Shown here: one piece after another, positions 36,932 through 48,695 of the stretch
How positions within the stretch are numbered: the stretch's first letter is position 1
Layout of the letters: the number at the start of each line of letters is the position of its first letter
Source: Struthio camelus
Lineage: Eukaryota; Chordata; Aves; Struthioniformes; Struthionidae
DNA length: 64,000 bases
Assembly: GCF_040807025.1 (NCBI RefSeq)
Contig: NC_090943.1
Coordinates: forward strand, 117,937,900-118,001,899
Direction of reading: 5' to 3'
Notes under the pieces: generated by a model
Told to the model about the DNA's origin: nothing
Seen by the model: only the letters and a program-made list of their open reading frames with translations
Database searches by the model: none
Position numbers and translations under genes: made by a program

Positions 36932-38427
36932 TTATGCCCTGCAATTCCTCCCTAAGGGGGAGGAAGGGGTTGTCTCCCTCTCTGGGAACTGGCACCGGAG
37001 GAGTGGAAGTACGCTGCCTCCTTCACCGTTATCTCGTTTCTGGAACGCTTCAGTCAGACTCAAGATGATGCCAGTGGGCTGACCTTGAATCGCAGCTCTG
37101 GGAATGCCTAGGGCTAATGCTTTCCTCCATAATTCATTTTTCCATTCTCGAGATTCTGTTTGCAGGCTTTTAGATTTATTTCCCTTTGATTTAGTTTCTG
37201 TTCTCCGTTTCACGGGTCTCCCCTTATGATCTCCTCCCCGGGGCTTCAGGTTTGGTTTTTCAGCTGGTGCATCGTCCCGGCGCATTTCACGGCTGTAGTT
37301 AAGGATGCATTAATTCTGCCCGTGGAGGGAGCTGCCTGTGGAGGTTGTTACCACCTAGTCTTTCACTGTATTCTGCGTCTCTTTTTATCTCATCTTGTTT
37401 TGCAACTAAATAGAGTTTAAGAATTGCCAGGGCTCCTCTGATCAGTGGTCTTAACATTGCTGAATCTACCACAGCAGATACTGGGATATCACCGGGTCCT
37501 CCTTGGTGCACGGCTTGTATGCAAGCGGCTTTTACGACAGCTGTAGAGAGCTCACTTAGAGATTTAATGGGGATTTTGGAGGGTTCACCTCGCTCCATGG
37601 TGTCTATTCCCCCAGCCCACCCAATAAGCTACTCGGCTGGTGATGGAATGGGGTGCGTCTGCCGGGTCGGGTCCTAAATTTAAGAAAACTCCCAGACCCC
37701 GATAGCCGTTTGCTTCGTCCCCGCTCAGCATTATTCAGTCACCGCCACTCAGGCATACTCTCCACAAGTGTTCAGTTTCAGTTACAGCACAAAACCAGGT
37801 GAATCTCTCTTGCAAGTTTGTCCATTGCAAAGGATCCCAGCAGGTGGTTCGCGTAGTATATTGCGGAGCACCAGCCCAGGTGCCTCGGTTCTTTTCTGTG
37901 GGTCTAGCTTCGTATTCAGGGGGATTTGAGGGGAACAAAGGATCGTCTTCTACTGGCTCGCTATTATCAGGATCACCCCAGATGTCTCCATCCCAATCTT
38001 CAGGGGGTACTGTTAGTTTCTTAATCTGTACAACGTCAGGGAGGTGGGAAGCCTGCCTAAGCATCATTTCGACTTTTTCTCTCAACTTTTGTCTTTTCTC
38101 CTTTTCCTCCTGTAACTGTTTCTGCAGCTGTTCAATTTTCAAAGGCAGTAACAACTCAGTTGCCTTCCTACCTTCTATTTCTTTCTTTAAGTCCTGCCCC
38201 TTTCTATTGCTTTTCCCCCTTTCTTGATATGCAGCTTCTAAACAGGTACCTAGCACCTTGCAGATGACTCCTTTCCCTTTTCTGTCCTTTGTGTGGCCCC
38301 TAGTTGCTTTTAAGTGTTCTTCAGCAGCTTCCCAATTATGCCAATTGTCATGAGCCTGTTCTTCTGAGAAGCTGGGACTCGGGCTCCCTCCCTGCTTCCG
38401 TAAATAATCAGTGATACTACTTGCCAT
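36932..38427 (-). pseudogene. Broken retroviral gag
   Basis: Three minus-strand pieces lie in three different frames: 38427-37735, 37598-37299 and 37285-36932. The first starts with ATG, 39 nt past the LTR, and runs 230 residues. It has a Lys/Glu/Gln-rich probable coiled coil at about residues 80-125, an acidic Pro-rich stretch, and ends in a capsid-like LWRVCLSGGD before a TGA. The frame stays open beyond that stop for about 40 codons before a frame change near 37610. The second piece looks like helical capsid. The third has a basic stretch (KGRPVKRR) and a conserved-looking ELWRKALALGIPRAAI segment near its end. No CCHC zinc knuckle is visible in what remains. Breaks seen: one internal stop and two frameshifts. 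Matrix and capsid identities are inferred from position and short motifs. Confidence 0.8.
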
Positions 38428-38466
38428 CCTACTGACTATGCCAATTTGTCCTGGAGGAGTGGGGAG

Positions 38467-39104
38467 TGATGCAGTTCGCTCGTAAGAGAGAAGCTGCAGT
38501 ATGTTTTATTGAGGTAAGATAGTGATTTAACAAAGTTCAATCGTAAATAAGACAGTGATTTAAGAAGGGTCAATGGCAAGGTTCGCTCAGTTATTTACTG
38601 CGTGGAGGACAGGGTCAGGTGACAGTGTGAAGGAGACCCTCCTGTTGAGTCACGAGGTTCAGAGCGGACCCCCTTGCTTACCAAACTCCTTCTCAAAGGA
38701 GTCTGGGTGCAACTGGATCCAGTCTTAGTCCCGGACTTGCTCAACGGTTTATGCCCTAAAGGATTATGTGCACAACCACTCAGAGATGTAACTTGGGAAA
38801 GTTTGCAGAGTTTTAGCATGCTCTTAGTCACTTATGGAGGATCTGTTGCGGGTAAGGACTCTCTCGACCTCAAGGAGTAACCTTGGGAGTTGTCCCTGCT
38901 CGAGGGGAGATTTGCAGCCTGCTGCGATGCAGGAGAGCTCAGTGGGCTCTGGACTGCCCCCTCTTTATGGGGTAAGATGATTGATTCGTAGTCATATTTG
39001 TGTACTAGATGGTTTTTAGTTGGTGCATGCTCAATTAGCCCCTGGCTATGGGCTGTTTATGGAGAGGTCAGGTTGGGCAGGCGGGTGGGGGAGGGAGAAG
39101 CACA
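38467..39104 (-). repeat. 5' LTR of the provirus
   Basis: It is 638 bp long. Read on the minus strand it begins TGTGCTTCTCC and ends TGCATCA, matching the TG...CA rule. A TATA-like CCATAAAG lies at 38963-38970 and AATAAA at 38505-38510, both on the minus strand. If these are used, U3 is about 160 bp and R is unusually long (over 400 bp). The core 38590-39081 is identical to the other LTR. The ends are not, and 38564-38589 appears inverted relative to the other copy. The sequence shared with the other LTR stops at the gag side within a few bases of 38466. Confidence 0.92.
38505..38510 (-). terminator. LTR polyadenylation signal AATAAA (5' LTR copy)
   Basis: The canonical hexamer is on the minus strand, followed by U5-type sequence. 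The same signal is at 33301-33306 in the 3' LTR, where it would end a proviral transcript. Confidence 0.6.
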
Positions 39105-42100
39105 TTGAGGGAGCAGCAGTTGGTGACAAACCAACAAAATAGAGTACCCTATGTATACAGTGAACCCTAGAAACAGCCCCTAAAAGCTTGTTTCTGTTTG
39201 GATACATTACTAAAACCACTGTTTTGAACTGGTTTTTAAATAAAGAAGCTACCCAAGACCGCTCTGTTAGAAAGCATTGCAACTTATTATGGGCAGAGAA
39301 TTGACTTTAAAGTGTCGCAGAAGCAGAATCAGATGGCTTTTTATTATTATCTAGAGTGGTCACCAAAGATAACTTTCACTGTTTAACCTCTAAATAATAT
39401 TTTCTCCTTTTAATGAATATCTGATGCCAACAATAGATATGTAGATTATGTCTCATGGGGAGAAGGAAATCATTGCAATAAGGTTAATATTTCAGCTGCT
39501 AATTTGCACTATCCAGACGTTAATATTTATTGGAAGATAATTACGTTATTTCACTTTAACACATTTTGATTTCTTCTGAGATCAGGGCACAAAGGAATCC
39601 TCAGATGTCTGGTCTATCATATTTACTGTGTAAATATTCTTTCCCTTTTTTCTTCTTTTTCCCCTATTACATGGGGGAAAAAATTCTTGTTGGCTGCCCT
39701 TCTAGTTTTTCCCTTCCCCTGTACAGAATACAGCCAGAAAAGCACTTTTCATAGTTGTTGAGTTTTCAGACCAGTACCTCAAATTTGGGGAGTGGCCCTT
39801 GCGAGCCTTTGCAGAGCTGCCTTTTTATTTCCCTTAAAAAGCTCACCTTTGTGGCAACACCTGCACAAAAGCAGTGGCTACTGGTTAGCGTGCCAGCTTG
39901 TTAACAGGGCATCTGTCCTGCTTAGCTTGTCTGTGCTGCCGCTTCCCAGGCTCTGTGTGTGTGCCTGGTCCTGTGCCTGGGCTGTAGCCTCCGCAGGGCT
40001 CCAACCTGCTGTTTGGAAGCTGTGCTTGCAAACGATGTGACTGTTGCTCTGTCATGCAGTGATACCCTCCTAATAAGAAAAGCAACAAAATACTGTGGGG
40101 TTCTTGGGTAGGAGAGAATAATATTTTGCAGCTAGTAATCAAATCCAAAGCACGTTTCTCCGGCAGCAGAGGTGGAACTGTGGCTCTTGGCCAAAGGCAA
40201 AAGGGCAGATCTCTTCTGCACAGCAGGAGACATCCAGCTGTCCTTGTGGCTTTATCTGTCTGTTTTTTCCATCTGGAAAGGCACTGTGAGCCCAACAATT
40301 GCTTTGGGTAGGGACAAATTTATGAGAAGGATGTCCATCTCATGCCAGCGATTGTCTCTGGGGGAAAGCCGTATTCAGTACTCGGCTCAGTGGTCGGCAG
40401 TAGTCTACAAGAAGATGCCATAGAGACACTTTTTAAAAGAGAATCCAAGTTTGCCATTAATTTTTTCCCAGGATCCTGTCCCTGGAGACCCATAGGGTAC
40501 TGGGAGATGTCTGTGGCCTTTTGCACAGCAGAGCAACCTCTTTACTCTTAATAGCAACCATCTGGGAAGACCACTGGAAGGGAGCCCTTCTAGTTAATTA
40601 TCAGACTTCAGCATCTCCTTAGCCTTTTCCTGAGCTAAACATGGAAGTCAAAAATAGCTGTACAAATAGTTTTTGGGAAATTTATATGTGAGAAATTACT
40701 TCTGAAGAAAAAAAAAAGCTGGATTTTTGCCTCTTGAAGCCATTTTGTATAGTTTGGTACTAATTCTTACTTTATATTGCTTACTAGAATTAAGTAACTT
40801 CTAGTGATCTGATTTAGAAGCTTCCATGATAAGAGTACGTGTGCATATACTAAAAAAATTAAAGAATACTTTCAGAATCAGTACGACTATTTTTGAGTTC
40901 TATTAAATAACAAATGATACTTTTAGTTTCATGAACTTGAAAGGGATAAATACACAGTGCAAAAATAAGTCATTTTCTGACTTGCCTATTTTGTACATTT
41001 ATAAGCAGTTTCTGAAAATCAGTGTTGAAATTTCTCCTCTCATGAATTAAACTGGCAACTATGCTGTTTTTGCACCTAGCCTATGTTGTAGCAAGCTATA
41101 TTTTATAACATACCTATCAGAAATATAAACAAATCCTCATTTCAGAATAAGGTGTACTGGCATCTAGTTTTTAAAGCACTTTTCTCCCTTTTTGCAAGTT
41201 TATATGAGGTGAGCTTGGCAGACAGATCAGTCTTCATTCCCTCCCCATTCTCCTTCAAGTGTATAAAACACATGCATACAAAAAAAAAAAAACCCACGTC
41301 CACCAGACGTTTTGATAATTATTTTGGCAGACATGGTGCTAAGTTTTCTGTATTATATTTGGCAGATGTGACCTATGGTAGCTGCTAAAGAGAGAGTGAA
41401 CAGGGCAGTTACAATTTAGTGGCGCTGGATATCACTAAGGAATCAAGGAAAGAATGCTTTAGAAATGTCAAATGAGTTCCAGTAATGGTCACTTTACAGA
41501 GGAAGGAAGCTACGTTTATTCAACTCTGCAAACACTGTAGAGAGCAGTTGAAGTTCAGTAAGTGTGGGTGGTTGTTTGAAAAGCTATTTAACTCCTTACT
41601 GTGAATTTTTGGTATAAATATATGTCTATTCAAATGAAAAAAAGGCAATGATCAGTATGCATTTAACTCCTGAATTACTTTCCCCGTTACTAGTATTTTT
41701 ACTCTATGTCTTCATTTAGAAATGGTCACCCACACTCTTTGCAAGTGTAAATTGCTTTTCTCTAATGAGATTAATGGACCTTCACCGATTTACAATAGTA
41801 GAGAATAATTTGGCTCGTTATGCATTTGATGAGATATGATCTGGGAAGGTATCGTTGCATGGACAGGTAGTAAAATAAACATTAAGGACTGATTTAAAAA
41901 AAAAATCATATTCCTCAGTGACTGTGCTCTGGCTTTACACATAAGGATATGTTATTACACCAAAGCAAAGACACAATATCTCTGGGTCACTTCCATGGAT
42001 CATCCGCGACTAAGAATTTTCTTTTCTTCCTACTTCTGTTGTGCTAATGTCTGTTTTTATCACTCAAGTTGGCAAGAGTCTCAGATTTAATCTTGGTTTT

Positions 42101-45100
42101 AGCACGTCATGACCAGTGCAGCTGTTCTTTACACACACATATAACTGATTTTTGTGGAATGATCCTGAAACACATGAGGTCCAGTGAAGTCTCGAGAGCA
42201 GTACGACAGGCCGATGTTGAGAATGGGTGTTCAGAACCCTAATCCGGACCTAAAAAAAGTACAGAGCCCATCAAAGTTGATTGTTCCTGCAGTTTTGTTT
42301 AACAATTCCCTATCAGGTAACTAATCAATCACTCTTCGACAGCTAGATGGTTAAGGGCAAGGACTTTGCGTTACTGTAGTTTATGTGTGAATTCTCAAAA
42401 GTTCTACTGTGGTGATGGTTTGGCAACTGACTTTTGTTTCCTGTTGCTGTTGTTCTTTGACAGGATATGGGAAAAAGTTGAATGTGCTGTTTTAATATTT
42501 TCCAAAGAGAATATGCTGCAATAATATTTTCAGTGGTACTGGCAAATTACAGTGTGCACTCTGTGCTGGTGGTGTGAATTCAGGAAGCGGAAGTGAGAGA
42601 AGAAGATAAAATCAGCTGCTGCAAGATGCAGGGAACTAAGCAACATACTTTAAGAACAGTAGTGTAAATTTTGTGGACACCGATTGTAAAATCGCTTTGG
42701 TAGAGGAGGTCCTCCTATGTAGCCTGGTCTAACCCTTAAATTATTCTTATTTCTCAAATTCATACATGTCTTAAACTAATAACAGACGAGTATAGGAAAG
42801 TGAATTTTGCTGAAAGGCTTCTGCTAAGACTTCGGTGGAAATGAGTGCCTAAAGGAGGGCTGTTGCAGGCCAAGGTTACTGAATGCTCTTTTCAAAGTAC
42901 TTTTAGAAATACATTGCTGTATTATATAAAAATATTTCTCCCTTTCTGTAACACTATGTACTAACTAACATTTCCATTTGTTTCTTGACACATTGCTTAC
43001 AGAGTTTTCTAGACTGATTTTTTGTGTGTGTGTAATACCTATGATGTTTTTGTCAAATATGTTAAGAGGAATGGGAAAAAAATTTTAAAGAGAGCATCCT
43101 GAGCTTATGATTTTCACCTTTGTAGTGTAAAAATTCAGCCTGCTTTGAGTTTTTCACTCAGTAGAAGCCACTGGTGAGTAGGGTTGGGCTATTTTCGTTC
43201 TTAACTATTGCAGAGCTCTTTACCTGTTCATTTTTTACCTAGCCAAGTATTAAATCGTCTTTATGTTATTAGTAGGTATTGTATTTTACACACTTCTTGG
43301 GTTAGGAAGTATTCAGGAAAACAAAGATGGCTTTGCTGAGGAAGAATAATTGTCTAGTCTCCTGCTTGGAAGACCTGTATTTAATTTCTGGTCTACAGTA
43401 CTTCAAAATAGCCCTTTTCCTCCCCTCAATTAGCACTGATTACCAGACAGCAGTATTTTAGCTGAATGGTAAGGGCTTTCTTGTGATGAATTGAAGAAGT
43501 GTTCTCTATTCACAGTAACTGCAGATAAAATATCTAGGACTTGAACAGCAGCCCTTCATCACCCGGGGCTGCGCACTTCAAATGTTTAGTTTGTTTATCC
43601 AACAGCTGCTTTTAAATGGGTCACGATAGGGCTGGAGTCTGTGCCACAAGCCAAGGACCCAGGCTGCTGGAGAAGTATTTTATGGAACTGTCATGCTTGA
43701 AGTCCAAGAGTCTCTGTAAATCAGAAATGCTGATCCACTTAAACATGCAATATTTTTCTTAATAACGCAGCCTTAATACGTATGGCACTGGCTTCGCCTG
43801 ATGAGGGATGCAGGAGCTCATGTCCACAGGTTGTGTGGGTGCCTGCTCTTCCCCTACCAGTGTCACAAGGGACAGCTCGACACCAAGGCACGTGTGGTGA
43901 GGAGAGACAAAACAAAAAAACAAAAAAACCCCACCTTGGCTGCAGCCACGCCATCCACAGACAGCATTGACTTCACATCTCTCTTTCGCTGTTGTTAAAA
44001 CCTTCCTCATTTGGACACAAGCTGCCTATCTGTAGCCCCAGCACATATGAGAAATAGGAGTTTGTTGAAATGGAGACATTGCTTCTTGTGTTTGCGCCCA
44101 TAGTCATGCGAGAACAGCTGTGCAGGATCAGGCCGATGGCCTGTTTCCACTGGTGTCCTGCCTCCACGCAGGACTAGCCTGCAGCAATATTTGCGCAAAA
44201 TTTCCCAGGCTCCAGCAATGGGTTGCCCCGGAGTTTCCTGAATAAGGAGTGGTAGTGTTGTGGGCTATCTGGCAATTATAGGGGTTTTCCAATTACCCCA
44301 TAAACCTTAGTCATTGAACAGGACTATATTTTGCTAGGCATTGTGCAAAAGCTATTAATCTCAAAACTAAAATGAAATTAACTGTGTTGGGTTGTGTCCC
44401 TCCAACGCAAAGGAAAGGCTGTATTCCAGTAGGAGATGGCAGCAAAGGTGCTATTATTTGGCTTTTACAGGAATTGCAGCTGGACTGTAATGCATATTTA
44501 TTTATTTCTACCTAAATGCCTCCTTTTACTGATGGTACCAATGCGAGGAGCAAGTGCAGATCAGGGAGGACAAATAAGCCCTTTTGTTTTTAAAGTGCTT
44601 CTCCTCAAGTCACAGACTTTTCTACCTAGGGACAGATCTCATTCATTTGCTTTGAGAGTACAGAAACAGCAAAGTTTATCCCCAGTTCTGAATGCGGTTC
44701 ATAGTCACCAAGAATCAGCCTCCCAGTAAAGCCCTCGTATCCTCCACAGCGTGTTCAAATAATGACCAAGCACAGTGGTGGCGTGCTGAAAAGCAGAAGG
44801 ACTTGGAACACTGAAGGGATTTTGTGTAGCACGTCCTCTGAGCGGCGCTCTCACAAAGCTGGAGCTTGAGGACCTTTTCTGGTGTCACATCTGTTTGTGT
44901 GACATGGGGAAGAGAGCTCTGGGTAAGCTGGTCCTTAAACACATGAGCTTTTGAAGGTTAAGTCTATTACCTTGAATTAATCTCAGAAGCTAGCCCCCAG
45001 CTAACACAAATCTTTTTGTCTTTGGTGATACACAATGTGATTTGAAATTTTACTTGGCAATTGAGCTGCTCCACTCTTTTTGTTCCTGAAAACTTTGCAA

Positions 45101-47865
45101 GTTGTGGCTGTAGGAAGCCATGCTGTAATCCTCTGGGCTGGAAGTTCTTCAGGCGCTCTAGGCACCTGCATTGTAAAACTATCACTAGACTTCTTCCTCT
45201 CAAGAGCAGCTGAAAATATAAAATGAGTGTATATGAGAATACGTGCAGAATAATTTTGGAAAGTGAAGAAGTAGGTTTTCTTGAATGTTTAAATTATGCA
45301 TGTCAATTTTTATGTCGCCTGAGGATGTTGTTGTGAAATCTGTTACGAGAGACTTTGTTTTAGGTGTCTTTCATTTTGTATTGTTTTCAAATTTCACAAG
45401 TGAATATGCTCTGCTTCTGGGGATTGTTGGGGGGAGGGTGTTAGGCTCCAGATATGATTTCATTCTCTGCAGAGGTGAATTTGAACCTAGTGATTTCTTA
45501 CGGGTTTTGAGTTGACCATCCTGCCTTTCATCTTTTTTTTGCCTTATTTCCTAGCTGATACAAAAGTAACTCCCACTTTGTTTTCGAAATCATTTCTTTT
45601 TCTGCTGGCAGTTGGCAGTTCTTTCAGTGTGATGCACATAAAATGGCAACTCGCGAAGCCCCTTCGAGAATAAGTGTGCGAAACTCTCAGGTTGTGATGT
45701 TCCTGAGGATTTACAGCTTTGACTTAAGAGAGAGTACTTGTGCTGTTTGAATATGGAGTCACTGAGGATTGTTGGTCTGAGAAGTCCTAGAAAGCTTTGA
45801 TTTCGTTTTTAAAAAGTAGTAAAAATCCCCAACTCTAGTTGCTTAGAAGGTCATTATTGCTACTTTTTATGCCCTTTGCACAACCTTTCATTTACTTAGA
45901 AAATTGAACAATGAAACAGTCTTGACAAAATCAAATTGAAGGCTCAAATAACAAAGGATGCGATTGTAATGTTCCTGCTGCTAATGAAACATAATTTAAC
46001 AAGTTAGTTCAATAATTTTCTTCTAAACCCCAGAGTAAAGTTTCATTCAAGGGCTGTCAAATTTAAGATACCCCAAGCCTTGCAGATGAAGCAAAGACCA
46101 TGTTTATAGCCTATTTACATTAGGAGCCAGATTTTCCAAGTGGAATGCTGCCAGATTGTGCCAGATGAGAATCTGGCTTCATAGGAAGAACAAGAGATTT
46201 ATTTTTTACATCTACCTTTTGACCCTGACATCCAATCCAGTAACCCCATAACTGTATGTGAATTGCTAACAGCTTTTTTAATTTTTGCAGAGTAGAAACA
46301 TGTCAAACATGGATGAGGTTCATATGCTGTTACTGCTGTACTCAGGGAGGTTGGGCAGCCTTCTTGACATTGCTATAGCAGAGGGCTAGATACCTACATC
46401 ACATACGTTCACAAAAAATGTTAAAACAGTAGCACAGAGAGCTTCAATGCTTTGGGAAAGGATGGAGAATAAGAAGGAAGCAAAGGTGGCCAACGCAGGC
46501 ACACAAAGCTATGATTAAAGTGTTTTCTCTGAGTAGAATTGTAATGATCTTGGCATGGGCAGCTGATTATACACCAACTGAGATCACTAGCAACTAATTT
46601 CATGTGAGACCACAGATTAACCTAGCGAAGGAAAAGCCAGCCAAGTCACTTATTGGTTCAATTAAATATTGTAGGACTTTAGATGGCAATTAGCATCCTA
46701 GCATCAATACTTTGCTGCAGTGGTCATGGGTGAAGTGATTTACGTTCCACTCTAACTTGAGAAACAGTTCTCTCTTTCTAGTGGACAAAGTGTTGTTAAA
46801 AAGAAATCTCAGATGGATGAATCAGCTAAATATTTTGTTAAAATGTTACTTTCTCCAACTTCCTGCTTTTTCTTCATCTTTCATGTCTAATATTAATTTA
46901 GTTCTTTTGGAGACAGCTCTTTTAATTGACTAAGTAGTCCCTAAATGTTGGTGATGTGTTGCCAACATTTGAACAAGATGTTCCCTCAAGAAATCATCCA
47001 TCAGTTTCATGCTCTTTTCATGGGGATGGGGAGAAAGGAAAAAAAGAATCCTATCAATTCTGCACACTTTACCTCCTTCCACAAAAGATCGATCATTTCT
47101 TCCAGTACCACATCTAGTTTAGTACTTGCATTGATTTTTGTATACCTTCCTGTGTGTGGTAGCTGTTTCTCACAGAAGTAGTACTGGATATGTAGCCTGT
47201 CCCTTCTGCAGGAAGATAGTTTGAAGACCTTTACAACCCCTACTGGAAGTGTAGGCCCTTCAGCAATGGCCTGCCTGCCACTGTTTGTTTTGCTTCTTTC
47301 CTTGGGGTGGAAGAGCTTAAAGCGGTGGATTTAGTTTTGGATAACGTAAGTAGTCAGTCTCTCTATGCTAGTGAAGGAAATGTGAAACTGTATGGAAACT
47401 AGGATGGATCCGGATGTGTTCCTACAAATAGTTGTGGACCCCGAACGTCTGATCTCCTCAACTAGACGCTGAAGGAGGGAGAGGGAATGGAGAATTCTTT
47501 GCGTCATATAGTTTGACCTTATTCTTCCTTTCTTGTATTTTGCTGAAAAGGGGTAGTGAAAACAGTGCATCAGGCTTAAATGAAGATTGCAGGAGCAGAG
47601 TTTGCACTGCATTGCATGGACTGACTCTGGCAGCAGGGATGCTTCCCAGCTCTGTGAGTGAGCAGCAGACGGTTCAGTCCTAGACTCGGACATGAGCAGT
47701 TCAAAGGCCTGCCAGGCTTCAGGTTTGGAGAGGTGGACCTGCCAGCTGACTTTATGCTCCCAAGATTTTTCCCGTTAAGTATAAGTGATTCCTGTTCACT
47801 GCAGTGCCATGCAAAGGATTGAATTTTTGAGAAGAATTAGCAAGGGGGAACTACAACAAGCTGAA
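39105..47865. other. Intron-like non-coding DNA right of the provirus
   Basis: AT-rich and CpG-poor, with A-runs (41280-41292) and short simple repeats but no recognised exon. A possible old amniote repeat scrap lies near 44085-44165. Short open frames occur on both strands without recognisable domains. Confidence 0.5.
44085..44165 (+). mobile_element. Probable old amniote interspersed-repeat fragment
   Basis: A degenerate block GAGAACAGCTGTGCAGGATC...GTTTCCACTGGTGTCCTGCCTCC has the phrasing of an old repeat family common in turtles, crocodilians and birds. It is too diverged to name or to place borders with confidence. Confidence 0.35.
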
Positions 47866-47869
47866 TTAG

Positions 47870-48695
47870 TGGGCTAGCAGGAACTTTATGAAATTTAATA
47901 AAGAAAGATGCAGAATATTGCACCTAGGATGGAATAATTCCAAGCAACATCACAGGCTGGGGGCCAACCAGCTGAGCAGTAGCTCTGCAGGAAAGGACCT
48001 GGAAGCCCTTTTGGTGGGCAGCATGCTGAACGTAAATCAGCAATGTACCCTTGCATCAATGAAGACCAGCCACATACAGGACTGATGACACAGAGCATAA
48101 GCAGCATGTCAAGAGAAGTTACCTCTGCCTAGCAAAGGATAGGCTGTGTCTGGAGTACTCTGCCCAGTTTTGGGCCCTGCTCCTGCAGAGTAGAGAGATT
48201 GAAAGCCTTGAGTGAGTCCAGTCTCCACCACGGCCATCAAGACAGTAAGAAGGCTGAAGGCTGAAGGACAGAATGGATGAAGAGAGGGAGGAAACGTGAT
48301 TTTATTTAGCCCAGAGAAGAAAGAACTAAAGGGGGATCTTGTTGCTGTCTCTGACTACCGAGGGAGGGTTTATATGTAGGATGGACCAGACTCATCTTGA
48401 AGGTGTGTGGCCAAAGGATGGGAGGCAATGGATACGAGTTGCAGCAACAGGAATTCCCACTAGGTATGAGGAAACAAACTTCATAGTGAGGATGGTCAAG
48501 TATGGAGTAGTTGCCCAGAGAGTCTGTAGGATTTTCATTCTTGAAGATAATTCAAAAAGTGACTGAATGAATCTTTCAGCAGCCTAATCTGACTTTGAAG
48601 TTAGCACTACTTTGAGCAGGAGATGTGACTAGATAACTTTCAGCAGTCCCTTCCAACCTGAATTATTCAATAACTCTAATACAATTCTGTGTCTG
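47870..48695 (+). mobile_element. CR1 LINE 3' portion, sense orientation
   Basis: About 0.8 kb of a 5'-truncated CR1. It opens with the last part of ORF2, continues through CR1 phrases such as GACCTGGAAGCCC, AGCAATGTACCC and CTGCCCAGTTTTGGG, and ends with CCCTTCCAACCTGAATTATT and a short ATTCTGTG-like tail. These are standard avian CR1 3' landmarks. The copy is better preserved than the one at 21.5 kb but still carries many substitutions, and it would not be mobile. Confidence 0.9.
47888..48085 (+). pseudogene. Remnant of CR1 ORF2 (reverse transcriptase C-terminus)
   Basis: A 65-codon frame starts MKFNKERCRILHLG and continues with the GxxxLxSSSAGKDLEALL pattern. This is the recognisable C-terminal tail of CR1 ORF2 protein, downstream of the RT domain. 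In intact elements ORF2 encodes an endonuclease and RT of roughly 900-1000 residues, so this is a small fragment. The endonuclease and catalytic RT parts are absent because of 5' truncation. The ATG is an internal Met, not a true start. It has no expected function. Confidence 0.8.

Larger units (their letters stand above)
33263..39104 (-). mobile_element. Defective endogenous retrovirus (provirus), minus strand
   Basis: Two LTRs in the same orientation (33263-33896 and 38467-39104) bracket 4570 bp holding, in minus-strand order, gag, protease/reverse transcriptase and env remnants. At 5.84 kb it is well short of the usual 8-9 kb. Coding frames are broken by stops and frameshifts, and most of RNase H and integrase is absent. 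Expected flanking target duplications are not seen: GAGAAG lies on the left and TTGAGG on the right. No tRNA-type primer-binding site follows the 5' LTR, and only 39 nt separate it from the gag ATG. A polypurine tract (ATGGGGTGGAA) does precede the 3' LTR. The genus is not assignable from memory. The element cannot produce functional proteins as it stands. Confidence 0.95.
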
